A program made the position numbers and the translations under genes. From contig NZ_FONS01000004.1 in NCBI RefSeq assembly GCF_900112985.1, forward strand, positions 1 to 64,000: DNA of 64,000 nt, given 5' to 3'. The notes under the pieces are model-generated. The model saw only the letters and a list, made by a program, of their open reading frames with translations. It had not been told where the DNA came from and made no database searches. This stretch comes from Pedobacter antarcticus. GTDB lineage: Bacteria > Bacteroidota > Bacteroidia > Sphingobacteriales > Sphingobacteriaceae. Below, one piece after another: positions 8,273-18,077 of the stretch. Positions within the stretch are counted from its first letter, which is position 1; every line of letters begins with the position of its first letter.

Positions 8273-10783
8273 TTAAGGCTTAGCCTCAAGCTCCTTTACC
8301 GACTTATCGATCAGATCGGCACTGGCCTGGTCATTCATTCCTGTTCTAACCGGCTTAAGTTGTTGCAGGATCTGAATAATCTTTGGTGCAACGCCATGCG
8401 CTTTGTATTTAATGCCGAAATCTTTAATTGCCCGTATTCCTTCACTTGCATACCCGGGAGATTTTACTGCTGCAATAATATTAATGAAATCGCTGAACAT
8501 GTCAAATTTTGACTGTGGATCTGCACTCATAAAATTCTGATAAACAAATGGCCATTCCGAATCTCCTCCAGATACCCCGTAAATGGAAACGATCGCTTTG
8601 GTCAGCATGCCTTTGCTATCTTTCTCAAAACTTTTGGCCAGTTGAAGTGCCTGAGTTTTGTCCAGAATTGCAGTGCCTTCCAGACCGGCACCTATAATGG
8701 CGTAAGAAGTGCTTTTCAGTGCTTCCTGATAGATTTCTTTATATTTCTCTGGTTGTTCAGAAGTATAAAGTGAGCGGATGGCGGCCGCTCTAACCAGATT
8801 GTTGTCGTCTTTTTGAGCAGACTTCACCAGTTCGGGTAAGGCTAGTGCGTATAGTTTCGTCTGGCCTGGAGTAATAGCTTCAATAGCCTGGATACGTAGT
8901 TCGTAATATTTATCCTGCAAAGCAGCCATCAGAATTTTTTCTGCTGTAGGATCCTGTTGTTTCAAAGCAGCTTTCGCTGCTTCAATGGCCTCCAGACGAT
9001 CTACATATAATCCGGCGTTCTGGTATTGGAACCAGAATTCCTGTAAGGTTTTATGATCTGTCTTTTTGGTCAGCAGAATTTTATCGCCATCTACGTTGAC
9101 CAGGTCTGGTTTACGGTCAAGTTTCCAGCTTAGCGTATCGGTTTTATCATTCATCCAGATTTGTTTCCGGATCTTTTTCCCGCCGCTGTAAATGTCTACA
9201 GCCATAGGTATCCTGAATGTATCTCCATCCTGCGTTTGGCTAAGAATAACCTGCTGCGTTTGAGTCTGCTCGTCCCAATTGTATTTGATATCCAGCAGCG
9301 GGTGTCCTGCGCCGAAGTACCATTGATTGAAGAACCAATTCAGGTCTTTGCCGCTTACTTCTTCCAGTGCAAGACGAAGTTGATGAGCTTCACCATTTTT
9401 AAAGGCATTCGTTTTCAGGTAAAGGCCCAATCCTTTATAAAAGGCTTCTTTACCAAGGTAGTTCCTTAACATATTAAGTACTCTTCCACCTTTTTGGTAC
9501 GATACCCCATCGAACATGTCCATGGAATTATGATAGTGAAAGCGGACAAGGTCCTTTTTCTCATTGCCCGGGTCGCTGAGGTAACCTTGCATAGCCTCGT
9601 AATTATGTGCATCTCCTGCGTCCTGTCCATATTTATGTTCTGCCCATAATGTTTCACTCAGGTCTGCAAATGATTCATTTACAGTTAAGTTGCTCCAGCT
9701 TTCTGCGGTAACGTAGTCACCAAACCACTGGTGGAAAAGTTCGTGAACGATAGTACTTCTGCCTTTATCGTAATAACGGTCTGCAAGCTCTCTTGCTGTG
9801 CCCTGCACATAATCTCCATGTAAGGTGGCTGTGGTGTTTTCCATAGCGCCACTTACATAATCTCTTACAACGATCTGTGCATATTTATTCCAGGGATAAT
9901 CTACCCCCAGAATCTGAGAATAGAAGTCCATTACTTCCGGTGTAAACCCAAAGATATCTTTTGCATAAGGTGCGTACGCAGGTTCCAGATAGTAGTTTAC
10001 TTCTTTATCTTTCCACTTATCCTTGTAGATTTTGAAATCTCCAACCGCCATCATGAATAAATAGGGCGAATGTGGCAATTCCATTTTCCAGGTATCGGTA
10101 CGGGTTCCATCGGCGTTTTTTTTCTGTGAATCCAGTCTGCCGTTGGAAAGTGTAACGTATTTCGCAGGCACAGTCATACTGATTTCCTGAGTGGTTTTTT
10201 GATTAGTGTGATCTATAGTCGGGAACCAGGCCGACGAGCTTTCCAGCTCACCCTGAGTCCATATCTGTACCGGCTTTCCTTTTTCTGTGCTGTCCGGATT
10301 AATGAAATACAAACCCTTTGCATCTGTAATGGCTGCACCTGCTTCCAGCTCAAGCTCGTCTGGTTTTGCCGTATAAGCAATATACAGGGTGTACTTTTCT
10401 GATCTCTGGTAAGTTTTGTTCAGCCTTATATTCAGCGAAAGATTATCGTAAGTATATTTTAACGGGGTTTTCTTTCCATTGGTAAACAAGGAAACCTCTT
10501 TAATATCCATCCCTTTTGCGTCCAGTCTCAAACTGTCGGTGGCATAAAAATGTGGCTGCAGTGTAACCCATTCTTCCCCATACAGGTAACGTTTTTTATA
10601 GTCAAACTTAACATTGAGCTTAGTATGGACAAGATTGTTAATTTTATCCGGGGTTGCCCGGTATATTTTCAGCTGTGGATCAGCTAATTTTTCCTGGCCG
10701 AAAACAGGTAGTGTAATGGCCGTACTAATGAGCATCAGTGTACCTAATGCCGCATATTTATAATGATTCGGTTTTGATTTCAT
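8273..10783 (-). CDS. Secreted M1-family zinc aminopeptidase with HEAT-like C-terminus
   Basis: I start the gene at the ATG at 10783 (836 residues) because it gives a good signal peptide (MKSKPNHYKYAALGTLML...VFGQ). A TACTTTCG sequence resembling a -7 element lies some 35-45 bases upstream on the same strand. The frame is open further to 10858. The M1 domain shows the exopeptidase motif GAMEN and the zinc site HELFHQ with its second glutamate in NESFADLSE, so it should be catalytically complete. The C-terminal third (RLEAIEAAKAAL..., LRIQAIEAITP, VRAAAIRSLY) has repeats like HEAT helices. It probably cleaves N-terminal residues from peptides in the periplasm or at the surface. It is one of two M1 peptidases in the window. 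Confidence 0.93.
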   Translation of the reverse strand: MKSKPNHYKYAALGTLMLISTAITLPVFGQEKLADPQLKIYRATPDKINNLVHTKLNVKFDYKKRYLYGEEWVTLQPHFYATDSLRLDAKGMDIKEVSLFTNGKKTPLKYTYDNLSLNIRLNKTYQRSEKYTLYIAYTAKPDELELEAGAAITDAKGLYFINPDSTEKGKPVQIWTQGELESSSAWFPTIDHTNQKTTQEISMTVPAKYVTLSNGRLDSQKKNADGTRTDTWKMELPHSPYLFMMAVGDFKIYKDKWKDKEVNYYLEPAYAPYAKDIFGFTPEVMDFYSQILGVDYPWNKYAQIVVRDYVSGAMENTTATLHGDYVQGTARELADRYYDKGRSTIVHELFHQWFGDYVTAESWSNLTVNESFADLSETLWAEHKYGQDAGDAHNYEAMQGYLSDPGNEKKDLVRFHYHNSMDMFDGVSYQKGGRVLNMLRNYLGKEAFYKGLGLYLKTNAFKNGEAHQLRLALEEVSGKDLNWFFNQWYFGAGHPLLDIKYNWDEQTQTQQVILSQTQDGDTFRIPMAVDIYSGGKKIRKQIWMNDKTDTLSWKLDRKPDLVNVDGDKILLTKKTDHKTLQEFWFQYQNAGLYVDRLEAIEAAKAALKQQDPTAEKILMAALQDKYYELRIQAIEAITPGQTKLYALALPELVKSAQKDDNNLVRAAAIRSLYTSEQPEKYKEIYQEALKSTSYAIIGAGLEGTAILDKTQALQLAKSFEKDSKGMLTKAIVSIYGVSGGDSEWPFVYQNFMSADPQSKFDMFSDFINIIAAVKSPGYASEGIRAIKDFGIKYKAHGVAPKIIQILQQLKPVRTGMNDQASADLIDKSVKELEAKP

Positions 10784-10920
10784 TTCGCAAATTTTGTATT
10801 GTAAAACTAAATGCACTGACGCGAAAGTACAAATTTGGTGTGAAATCGTATTTTTCAAGACATTTTTACACTATTGCGGTGAATCAGGGGGCGAAAAAGC
10901 CTGTTTTGTAAACTGACCGT

Positions 10921-10997
10921 AATAAACAAAGTATAAACTTAGTTTATTAGGGCTATACCGTATCTTTGTGATAGTTCTTTAGCGGTATGTCTATACC
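10921..10997 (+). promoter_or_regulatory. Promoter and candidate operator of the suf operon
   Basis: TATCTTTG at 10961-10968 is an exact match to the Bacteroidota -7 element TAnnTTTG. It is bracketed by ATACCG (10955-10960) and its complement CGGTAT (10983-10988). CTATACC occurs as a direct repeat at 10953-10959 and 10991-10997. A further inverted repeat AATAAAC/GTTTATT lies just upstream (10921-10927 and 10942-10948). Repeats placed across the expected transcription start are what a repressor site would look like; the SufR-like protein at the end of the operon is the natural candidate. Confidence 0.6.
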
Positions 10998-11023
10998 CTG
11001 ATGAAATGTTTAAACAGAGAAAG

Positions 11024-12469
11024 ATGGAAAAAGATGATATAATGCTGGATCAGTTAGCCAACAAAGAATATGAGTTTGGCTTTGTTACAGCTATTGATAT
11101 GGATATTTCTGAAACCGGACTGAATGAAGATACTGTCAGGTTTATATCCGCGAAGAAAAATGAGCCGCAATGGATGCTGGATTGGAGAATGAAGGGGTAT
11201 CAGGCATTTCTGCAACAGGAAATGCCCGAATGGCAGAATTTTAAAATGCCTGAAATGGATTTTCAGGCAATATCCTATTATGCTGCGCCAAAGCAACAGG
11301 CAAAATACGCTTCGCTGGATGAGGTCGATCCTGAATTGCTGCGTACGTTCGAAAAACTGGGTATACCCATGTCCGAACAGAAACAACTTGCAGGGGTAGC
11401 AGTTGATGTCGTATTTGACAGTGTTTCTGTAACTACAACTTATAAAAAACACCTGAATGAACTTGGAATTATATTCTGTTCTATCAGCGAGGCGGTAAGA
11501 GAACATCCGGAACTGGTACAGAAATACCTGGGTTCGGTAGTTCCGCATACTGATAATGTGTTCGCTTCACTGAATACAGCTGTGTTTTCTGACGGGTCTT
11601 TTGTATATATTCCCAAAGGCGTGCGTTGTCCTATGGAGCTTTCCACGTATTTCAGAATAAATGCTGAAAATACCGGGCAGTTCGAAAGAACCCTGATTAT
11701 TGCAGACGAAGATAGTTATGTGAGTTATCTGGAAGGTTGTACTGCGCCGATGCGTGATGAGAATCAACTGCATGCGGCTGTCGTCGAACTAATTGCAATG
11801 AAAGGTGCGGAGATAAAATACTCCACCGTCCAAAACTGGTATCCGGGTGATAAAGAAGGTAAAGGCGGTATTTTTAACTTTGTGACCAAACGCGGTGCAT
11901 GCCGTGGTGCACACAGTAAGATATCCTGGACTCAGGTCGAAACTGGATCTGCAATTACCTGGAAGTATCCGAGTATTCTTTTACAAGGAGATTATTCTGC
12001 CGGTGAATTCTACAGCGTTGCTGTAACTAATCATATGCAGATTGCCGATACAGGTACTAAAATGCATCATATCGGTGCACATACGAAGAGTAGAATTATT
12101 TCAAAAGGAATTTCTGCCGGAAAGGGTCAGAATAGTTATAGAGGTTTAGTTCAGATGGGTCCAAGGGCTGCTTATTCAAGGAACTTTACACAATGTGACT
12201 CCCTGTTGATCGGTGACCTTTGCGGAGCACATACTTTTCCTTATATCGAATCAAAAAACAATACTGCTACTATTGAGCACGAAGCGACCACCTCTAAAAT
12301 TGGTGAAGATCAGGTGTTTTATTTGAATCAGCGTGGTATTGACTCTGAGCAGGCAATTGCTTTAATCGTGAACGGTTACGCCAAAGATGTATTGAATCAA
12401 TTACCAATGGAATTTGCTGTGGAAGCACAAAAATTACTTTCTCTTACACTGGAAGGCAGCGTAGGATAA
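11024..12469 (+). CDS. sufB: SufB, Fe-S cluster scaffold subunit
   Basis: The product is 481 residues from the ATG at 11024, which has GAGAAAG directly before it; an in-frame ATG at 11006 adds six residues. The C-terminal beta-helix carries [20 protein letters not shown] and [16 protein letters not shown]. These hold the conserved Cys and Glu used for cluster assembly in SufB. The protein forms the SufBC2D scaffold with the next two gene products in the cytoplasm. It is the first gene of a seven-gene operon (sufB, C, D, S, E, a DUF59 gene and a SufR-like regulator), and it has an exact TAnnTTTG promoter upstream. Confidence 0.97.
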   Translation: MEKDDIMLDQLANKEYEFGFVTAIDMDISETGLNEDTVRFISAKKNEPQWMLDWRMKGYQAFLQQEMPEWQNFKMPEMDFQAISYYAAPKQQAKYASLDEVDPELLRTFEKLGIPMSEQKQLAGVAVDVVFDSVSVTTTYKKHLNELGIIFCSISEAVREHPELVQKYLGSVVPHTDNVFASLNTAVFSDGSFVYIPKGVRCPMELSTYFRINAENTGQFERTLIIADEDSYVSYLEGCTAPMRDENQLHAAVVELIAMKGAEIKYSTVQNWYPGDKEGKGGIFNFVTKRGACRGAHSKISWTQVETGSAITWKYPSILLQGDYSAGEFYSVAVTNHMQIADTGTKMHHIGAHTKSRIISKGISAGKGQNSYRGLVQMGPRAAYSRNFTQCDSLLIGDLCGAHTFPYIESKNNTATIEHEATTSKIGEDQVFYLNQRGIDSEQAIALIVNGYAKDVLNQLPMEFAVEAQKLLSLTLEGSVG

Positions 12470-12489
12470 ATCTAAAAAATTAAATATAA

Positions 12490-13266
12490 ATGATGTTATC
12501 AATAAAAAACCTTCATGCAAATATTGAAGGAAAAGAAATATTAAAAGGAATTAACCTGGAAGTTAATGCTGGTGAAGTGCATGCGATCATGGGGCCGAAC
12601 GGTTCCGGTAAAAGCTCGCTTGCCTCTGTATTGGCCGGACGTGAAAACTATGAGGTTACTGAAGGTGAAGTTTGGTTGGATGGTAAAAATCTGCTGGACA
12701 TGAAACCTGAAGAACGTGCACGTGAAGGTGTTTTTCTTGCATTTCAGTACCCTGTGGAAATACCTGGCGTTTCTAATATCAATTTCTTGAAGACTGCATT
12801 GAGTGAAATTCGTACTCACCGTAATCTTCCTCAGCTTTCTGCAAAGGAATTCCTGAAGATGACCAGGGAGAAACAGGAATTGGTAGAATTTGAAGCTAAG
12901 TTAGCGAACCGTTCGCTGAACCAGGGCTTCTCTGGTGGAGAGAAAAAAAGAAATGAGGTTTTTCAACTTGCAATGCTGGAACCAAAATTGTCAATTCTGG
13001 ACGAAACTGATTCAGGCCTGGACATTGATGCCCTTCGTATCGTTTCCAGTGGAATCAACAAATTGCGTTCGACAGAAAATGCCTTTGTTCTGATTACGCA
13101 TTACCAACGTTTATTGGAATATATCGTGCCGGATTTTGTCCATGTATTATATAATGGCCAGATTGTAAAATCCGGTAATAAAGATCTTGCACTGGAACTG
13201 GAAGAAAAAGGATATGACTGGCTGAAAGAAGAGTTTCACGGTAACGCAGCTTTAAATGGACAATAA
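12490..13266 (+). CDS. sufC: SufC, ATPase of the Fe-S scaffold complex
   Basis: The 258-residue protein has an ABC ATPase core: Walker A GPNGSGKSS, the signature FSGGEKKRNE and Walker B LSILDETDSGLD, ending in the SufC-type LITHYQRLLEYIVPDFVHVL. It powers conformational change of the SufB-SufD pair during cluster assembly. The gene starts with two consecutive ATG codons (12490 and 12493), either of which could be used. It begins 20 bases after sufB and its end overlaps the sufD start by 11 bases. Confidence 0.97.
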   Translation: MMLSIKNLHANIEGKEILKGINLEVNAGEVHAIMGPNGSGKSSLASVLAGRENYEVTEGEVWLDGKNLLDMKPEERAREGVFLAFQYPVEIPGVSNINFLKTALSEIRTHRNLPQLSAKEFLKMTREKQELVEFEAKLANRSLNQGFSGGEKKRNEVFQLAMLEPKLSILDETDSGLDIDALRIVSSGINKLRSTENAFVLITHYQRLLEYIVPDFVHVLYNGQIVKSGNKDLALELEEKGYDWLKEEFHGNAALNGQ

Positions 13267-14602
13267 AATGAAAAAGTTATCTAAAAGTCCTTTGTACCAA
13301 CAATTGGTGGATGCCTATAACCAGCGTAATTCCGATGGGAATGCTACGCAGGAGAGGGAACAGGCTTTTACTGCTTTTGTAGAAAAAGGTTTCCCTTCCA
13401 ACAGGGACGAAGATTGGAAATTTACAAATTTAGCTCCTTTCCTTGCTGATGAATATAGTTTTGATTTACAGCAACCTGCGGCGGCGGTTTTAGAAAATGC
13501 AGTTCAACATGCCCGGATTCCAGGATTAGAGAGCTATGTACTTGTATTAGTTAACGGCAAAATAAACGGATCACTTTCTATATTGCCGGATGCTTCTTGT
13601 TTTAAACTTAAGCAGTTATCTGAAGTTTCAGATCTAAATTATTTTAATACTTATAAATCTGAACATGTTGGTGCGGGGAACCGTATGCTGGCATTAAATA
13701 CAGCTCTTTTTAACGAAGGATACCTTTTAGAGGTTCCGGACAGCGTAATCTGGGATAAACCATTGCACATTATTCAGTTTTTTGCCGGAGAGCAGAATTT
13801 GTTTATCCAGAATCGCAATGTTCTGGTGATGGGCAGATTTGCAGGCCTTGAGGTGATTGAGTCTGTTATTTCGCTTCAGAACGGTCATAAGCTTTTTGTA
13901 AACAATGTAACACAGGTCAGGGTTGCCGAGCAAGCCAGTTTAATCCAGTACCAGATACAGCATAATCAGGCTGAGGACAGGTTAGTCAATTTTCTGGAAG
14001 TTGTGCAGGAAAAGATCAGCCGTTATGACCATTTTAGTTTTAATCTTCCGGGAGCAGAACTGATCAGAAATAACCTGGAAATTGTATTGAACGGATCAGC
14101 TACAGAAACTCATCTGATGGGGCTTTATCTGGTCGGCGATCACCAGTTAACGGATAACCATACTGCAATTCATCATTTATTCCCTAATTGCGACAGCAAT
14201 GAGATTTATAAAGGTGTATTGCTGGGCAAGGGAAAAGCAGTATTTAACGGTAAAGTGTTTGTCGAAAGACCTGCGCAGAAAACTAATGCGTTTCAACAAA
14301 ACAATAATCTGCTATTAAGCGATAAAGCACAGGTTTTTGCCAAACCTCAGCTGGAAATTTTCGCAGATGATGTGAAATGTAGTCACGGCTGTACAGTTGG
14401 GCAATTTGATCCTGAATCTTTATTCTATTTGCGTTCAAGGGGAATTGGTGAGGATTCTGCCCGTAAGTTACTGGTAGAAGCATTTATGTTTGATGTTACT
14501 CAAAGAATCACAAACGAGCCTGTAAAGGAATATGTACAAAGTTTAATCTACGAAAAGATGGAAAATTCTTTCGCAGATACCAATACTTCAGTTTATGGCT
14601 AG
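13256..14602 (+). CDS. sufD: SufD, Fe-S cluster scaffold subunit
   Basis: The 448-residue protein opens with a helical SufD N-terminus containing FPSNRDEDWKFTNLAPF. Its C-terminal beta-helix includes the conserved DVKCSHGCTVGQFDPESLFYLRSRGI, where the His of the SHG motif is needed in SufD. It pairs with SufB as a paralogous subunit. The start overlaps the sufC end by 11 bases; a second in-frame ATG lies four codons inside (13268). Its stop overlaps the sufS start by 8 bases, so the genes are probably translationally coupled. Confidence 0.96.
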   Translation: MDNKMKKLSKSPLYQQLVDAYNQRNSDGNATQEREQAFTAFVEKGFPSNRDEDWKFTNLAPFLADEYSFDLQQPAAAVLENAVQHARIPGLESYVLVLVNGKINGSLSILPDASCFKLKQLSEVSDLNYFNTYKSEHVGAGNRMLALNTALFNEGYLLEVPDSVIWDKPLHIIQFFAGEQNLFIQNRNVLVMGRFAGLEVIESVISLQNGHKLFVNNVTQVRVAEQASLIQYQIQHNQAEDRLVNFLEVVQEKISRYDHFSFNLPGAELIRNNLEIVLNGSATETHLMGLYLVGDHQLTDNHTAIHHLFPNCDSNEIYKGVLLGKGKAVFNGKVFVERPAQKTNAFQQNNNLLLSDKAQVFAKPQLEIFADDVKCSHGCTVGQFDPESLFYLRSRGIGEDSARKLLVEAFMFDVTQRITNEPVKEYVQSLIYEKMENSFADTNTSVYG

Positions 14603-15821
14603 ATTAGATACAGACCGGATTAGAAAGGACTTCCCTATATTAAGTACTACTATTTATGGTAAACCGCTGGTTTATCTGGATAATGCGGCAACTACACAAA
14701 AGCCGGTTCAGGTGCTGGATATGCTGGAACAATATTACCGGGAGTACAATAGTAATGTGCACCGTGGTGTACATCTGCTTAGTCAGCAGGCGACTGCTGC
14801 TTATGAGCAGGCGCGTAAAAAAGTAGCTGCTTTTATTGGTGCCGCGGAAAGTGATGAGGTGATCTTTACCAAGGGCACAACCGACGGTATTAATTTGGTC
14901 GCTTCTTCTTACGGCCGTAAATATCTGCAACCTGGTGATTCGGTGTTAATATCAGCTATGGAACACCATTCTAACATTGTGCCCTGGCAGATGATCTGCG
15001 AAGAACGCGGTGCAGTGCTTAAGGTAATTCCAATGGATAAGAATGGCGTTCTGAAATTAGATGAGCTGCCAGGTCTATTAGATGAGAAAGTAAAAATAGT
15101 TTCGCTGACTTACGTTTCTAATTCTTTAGGGACAGTAAATCCTGTGCACGAAGTGATTAGCCAGGCACATGCTAAGAATATACCTGTACTGCTTGATGCA
15201 GCTCAGGCTGTACAACATTTTCCGATAGATGTGCAGGAACTCGATGTCGATTTTCTGGTTTTCTCAGGACACAAGTTGTACGGGCCTACAGGGATTGGCG
15301 TATTATACGGGAAATCGGTATGGCTGAACGATTTGCCACCTTATCAGGGTGGGGGAGATATGATCAAAACCGTAACTTTTGCAAAAACAGTTTACAATGT
15401 GCTCCCTTATAAATTTGAAGCTGGTACACCAGATATATCCGGTGCAGTAGGTCTAGGAAAAGCAATTGATTATATCACTGAACTGGGACTGGATACGATC
15501 AGGGAACAGGAAGATATGTTAGTTCAATATGCGCTTACCGAGATGGCAGCTATACCGGGTATCCGTTTTATCGGTCAGGCGGAAAAGCGATCAAGTGTAG
15601 TTTCTTTTCTCATTAACGATATTCATCCGTATGATTTGGGAGAATTACTGGATAAACAGGGTATTGCTATTCGAACCGGACATCATTGTACAGAGCCGGT
15701 AATGGATTATTTCGGGATTCCGGGAACCTGCCGCGCATCTTTTGCGTTTTATAATACAACTGAAGAGATTGATTTGCTGGTTGCAGGAATCAAAAGAGCG
15801 GCTGCAATACTGCAGGGGTAA
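14595..15821 (+). CDS. sufS: SufS, group II cysteine desulfurase
   Basis: The 408-residue PLP enzyme removes sulfur from L-cysteine for cluster assembly. The PLP lysine lies in FSGHKLYGPTGIG, and the persulfide-forming cysteine is in RTGHHCTEPVM. The N-terminal Y-L-D-N-A-A-T-T-Q-K-P pattern and the HHSNIVPWQ segment are typical of SufS/CsdA. It overlaps sufD by 8 bases and is followed after 38 bases by its sulfur acceptor SufE. The length is normal for the family and no key residue is missing. Confidence 0.97.
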   Translation: MARLDTDRIRKDFPILSTTIYGKPLVYLDNAATTQKPVQVLDMLEQYYREYNSNVHRGVHLLSQQATAAYEQARKKVAAFIGAAESDEVIFTKGTTDGINLVASSYGRKYLQPGDSVLISAMEHHSNIVPWQMICEERGAVLKVIPMDKNGVLKLDELPGLLDEKVKIVSLTYVSNSLGTVNPVHEVISQAHAKNIPVLLDAAQAVQHFPIDVQELDVDFLVFSGHKLYGPTGIGVLYGKSVWLNDLPPYQGGGDMIKTVTFAKTVYNVLPYKFEAGTPDISGAVGLGKAIDYITELGLDTIREQEDMLVQYALTEMAAIPGIRFIGQAEKRSSVVSFLINDIHPYDLGELLDKQGIAIRTGHHCTEPVMDYFGIPGTCRASFAFYNTTEEIDLLVAGIKRAAAILQG

Positions 15822-15859
15822 GCAGAGATATCTTTACTTTTTGCCTTAAACCAATATAT

Positions 15860-16294
15860 ATGACAATTAATGAAAAACAGGATGAGCTAATCGAAGATTT
15901 CGAACTTTTCTCAGACTGGATGGACAAATATGAAAATATCATCGAGATGGGTAAGGATCTTCCCTTGATTGATGAAAAATATAAAGTACCGGAGAATCTG
16001 ATCAAAGGCTGTCAATCTAATGTGTGGTTACAGCCTGAATTCAGGGATGGCAGCGTATGGTTTACTGCAGACAGTGATGCTATTATTACCAAAGGACTGA
16101 TTAGTATGATGGTGGGCGTCCTTTCCGGACACACGCCTGAAGAAATTGTTGCTGCTGACCTTTATTTCATTCCTGCGATTGGGTTGCAGAATCATCTCTC
16201 TCCAAACCGTTCAAATGGGCTACTGGCTATGCTCAAACAAATTAAATTATACGCACTGGCTTACCAGTCTGCCGCAAAACAAGGACACAAATGA
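15860..16294 (+). CDS. sufE: SufE, sulfur acceptor of SufS
   Basis: The 144-residue protein has the SufE domain with the sulfur-accepting cysteine in LIKGCQSNVWL (about residue 55). The second conserved half is GLISMMVGVLSGHTPEEI. It takes persulfide from SufS and passes it to SufB. The stop codon overlaps the start of the next gene by 4 bases (ATGA), which suggests coupled translation. Confidence 0.96.
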   Translation: MTINEKQDELIEDFELFSDWMDKYENIIEMGKDLPLIDEKYKVPENLIKGCQSNVWLQPEFRDGSVWFTADSDAIITKGLISMMVGVLSGHTPEEIVAADLYFIPAIGLQNHLSPNRSNGLLAMLKQIKLYALAYQSAAKQGHK

Positions 16295-16602
16295 GCGAAT
16301 TATCATTAAGAGACCGTATTGAAGAAGCTTTAAGTACGGTATATGACCCGGAAATCCCGGTAAATATATTTGAACTTGGTCTGATTTATAAAATCCAGAT
16401 GATGGACAATCAGGGAGTTCATATTTATATGACGCTTACTGCACCGGCTTGTCCGGCTGCCGGAGAAATTATGACTGAAGTGGAAACTAAAGTAAAAGCG
16501 ATACCTGGAATAGGCGAGGTGGAAGTTAGACTAACATTTGATCCGCCCTGGGATAGAGATATGATGAGTGAAGAAGCAAAACTGGAATTAGGCTGGTTAT
16601 AA
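16291..16602 (+). CDS. DUF59/MIP18-family Fe-S assembly protein
   Basis: The 103-residue protein is a single DUF59 domain with DPEIPVNIFELGLIYKI, LTAPACPAAGEI and VEVRLTFDPPWDRDMMSEEA. Proteins of this type, often called SufT or the SUF-associated DUF59 protein, help mature Fe-S proteins. The conserved Cys in TAPACP is present. It sits in the operon between sufE (4-base overlap) and the SufR-like regulator. The regulator start shares its first A with the last base of this stop codon, a 1-base overlap. Confidence 0.93.
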   Translation: MSELSLRDRIEEALSTVYDPEIPVNIFELGLIYKIQMMDNQGVHIYMTLTAPACPAAGEIMTEVETKVKAIPGIGEVEVRLTFDPPWDRDMMSEEAKLELGWL

Positions 16603-17228
16603 TGGAAAATCGTCTCCATTTCAGGGAACGGTGTCTCGGACTATTAAAGAATAATGGCCCGCAAACCTTGCTCGACCTGGCAGCGGCGTTAAAACTCACA
16701 GTTGAAGGCGCACGCTTTCAGATCCGCCGGCTTGAGGCAGAAGGTCTGGTCAGGTCAGAAGCACAGCCCTCGGGCAGGGGCAGGCCTCAGCAATTCTGGT
16801 CATTAACCCAGCTGGGAGAATCAAGATTTCCGGACACGCATGCTTCATTAACTGTCAGACTGATGGAGGTGATGAAAGAAACACTGGGAGAGCAGGCCGT
16901 AAGCCAGGTTATCAGTGTAGATGGCGATCACAGTACCCGTCGTTACCTGCAGGCGCTCGAGGGAATTACGGATCCGGTTACCCGGATCACAAGATTTGCC
17001 GCGATCAGGAGCACGGAAGGTTATATGGCGCAGTTTATTCAGGATGACCTGAGCTATATCTTTGTGGAGAATCATTGCCCCATAAACGTAGCAGCACATG
17101 CTAATCCGGCAATCTGCTGTGCTGAATTTAAAACATTAAAAGCAGTTGTGGGAGAAGAAATTCCTGTCAACCGCATCGAATATATTGTAGCTGGTAACAG
17201 ACGCTGTGCCTACCGTGTGCATTTATAA
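16602..17228 (+). CDS. SufR-like Fe-S-sensing transcriptional regulator
   Basis: The 208-residue protein has an N-terminal winged helix-turn-helix (about residues 10-70, LLDLAAALKLTVEGARFQIRRLEAEGLV...GRGRPQQFWSLT). The C-terminal region has conserved cysteines in VENHCPI, PAICCAEF and NRRCAYRV. That arrangement matches SufR, the cyanobacterial and actinobacterial repressor of suf operons that binds an Fe-S cluster through such cysteines. Being the last gene of the suf operon, it is probably an autoregulator that shuts the operon down when clusters are plentiful. SufR is not the usual suf regulator described for Bacteroidota (IscR/Rrf2 types are more familiar), so this should be tested directly. 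Confidence 0.85.
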   Translation: MENRLHFRERCLGLLKNNGPQTLLDLAAALKLTVEGARFQIRRLEAEGLVRSEAQPSGRGRPQQFWSLTQLGESRFPDTHASLTVRLMEVMKETLGEQAVSQVISVDGDHSTRRYLQALEGITDPVTRITRFAAIRSTEGYMAQFIQDDLSYIFVENHCPINVAAHANPAICCAEFKTLKAVVGEEIPVNRIEYIVAGNRRCAYRVHL

Positions 17229-17318
17229 AACCCATCAAATTATTGATCACTAATAATTTTCTGGCCTTTATATTGTTTATAATATAAATGGCCTGATGCC
17301 ATCTAATTAAATTTTATC

Positions 17319-18002
17319 ATGACACACAACAAACTGAAGAAATTCTCTGCTTACGTATTAGCAGGACTTTTATTAACAAGCGGGATAACTGCCGGTGCAC
17401 AGGAAAAAGAACAAAAGAAAATGACAGACGCAGCGACTGTACTTTCTGATTTTGCCGGAATGAAAGAGTCTATTCCGTCTGAACTTATCGCGGTAACTGA
17501 AGGGATCATTGTAATTCCCAAAATGATCAATGCAGGATTTGTGGTTGGCGCAAAAAGAGGTAAAGGGGTGGCCATGGTTAAAAATGCCGATGGTACCTGG
17601 AGTAACCCTGTTTTTGTGACCATGACGGGCGGTAGTATAGGCGCGCAGATAGGAGTACAGTCTGTAGACCTTGTACTTGTATTTAAGCATAGAAAAAGTC
17701 TCACTGAAATTAAAAAGAGCAGCTTCACACTTGGTGGAGATTTATCTGTTGCAGCCGGACCGGTGGGAAGAAGCTCTTCAGCTAACACAGACTATAAACT
17801 GGAAGCAGAAGTTTATTCTTACTCAAGAAGTAAAGGTTTATTTGCTGGAATTACTTTAAATGGTGCTTCCCTGGATATTGATAGTCAGGCTAACCAGAAA
17901 TATTATGGAAAAACCGAAAATGTAAAGGGTATTTTCGAAGCTAAACCAAGTAAAAAAGAGGAAGTTGTCCTGCTGAAAGAGAAACTGATAGCAATGCAGT
18001 AA
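17319..18002 (+). CDS. Secreted SYLF-domain (Ysc84-like) protein
   Basis: The 227-residue protein has a signal peptide (KKFSAYVLAGLLLTSGITAGAQ) and then a SYLF domain. Recognisable parts are ITEGIIVIPKMINAGFVVGAKRGKG-like glycine-rich segments, GGSIGAQIGVQSVDLVLVF and SYSRSKGLFAGITLNG. In eukaryotes the domain binds phosphoinositides. Bacterial members are exported lipid-binding proteins of unclear role. It stands alone, with its own leader of about 90 bases after the suf operon and a strong terminator behind it. Confidence 0.88.
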   Translation: MTHNKLKKFSAYVLAGLLLTSGITAGAQEKEQKKMTDAATVLSDFAGMKESIPSELIAVTEGIIVIPKMINAGFVVGAKRGKGVAMVKNADGTWSNPVFVTMTGGSIGAQIGVQSVDLVLVFKHRKSLTEIKKSSFTLGGDLSVAAGPVGRSSSANTDYKLEAEVYSYSRSKGLFAGITLNGASLDIDSQANQKYYGKTENVKGIFEAKPSKKEEVVLLKEKLIAMQ

Positions 18003-18024
18003 TTTCTTAAATGCAAGATCTGAC

Positions 18025-18060
18025 AAAAGGACCGCAAGTTAATTGATTTGCGGTCCTTTT
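18025..18060. terminator. Bidirectional intrinsic terminator
   Basis: A perfect 13-bp stem AAAAGGACCGCAA (18025-18037) / TTGCGGTCCTTTT (18048-18060) has a 10-base loop. It lies between the convergent SYLF gene and ABC permease gene and can stop both. Confidence 0.9.
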
Positions 18061-18077
18061 GTTTTAGGGGCTGAATT

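Noticed and set aside
11054..11548. Minus-strand open frame of 164 codons inside sufB
   Set aside because: It lies wholly opposite a clear sufB and its predicted protein has no domain or coding-like pattern.
17351..17788. Minus-strand open frame of 145 codons opposite the SYLF gene
   Set aside because: The plus-strand frame has a signal peptide and SYLF motifs; the antisense frame has neither.
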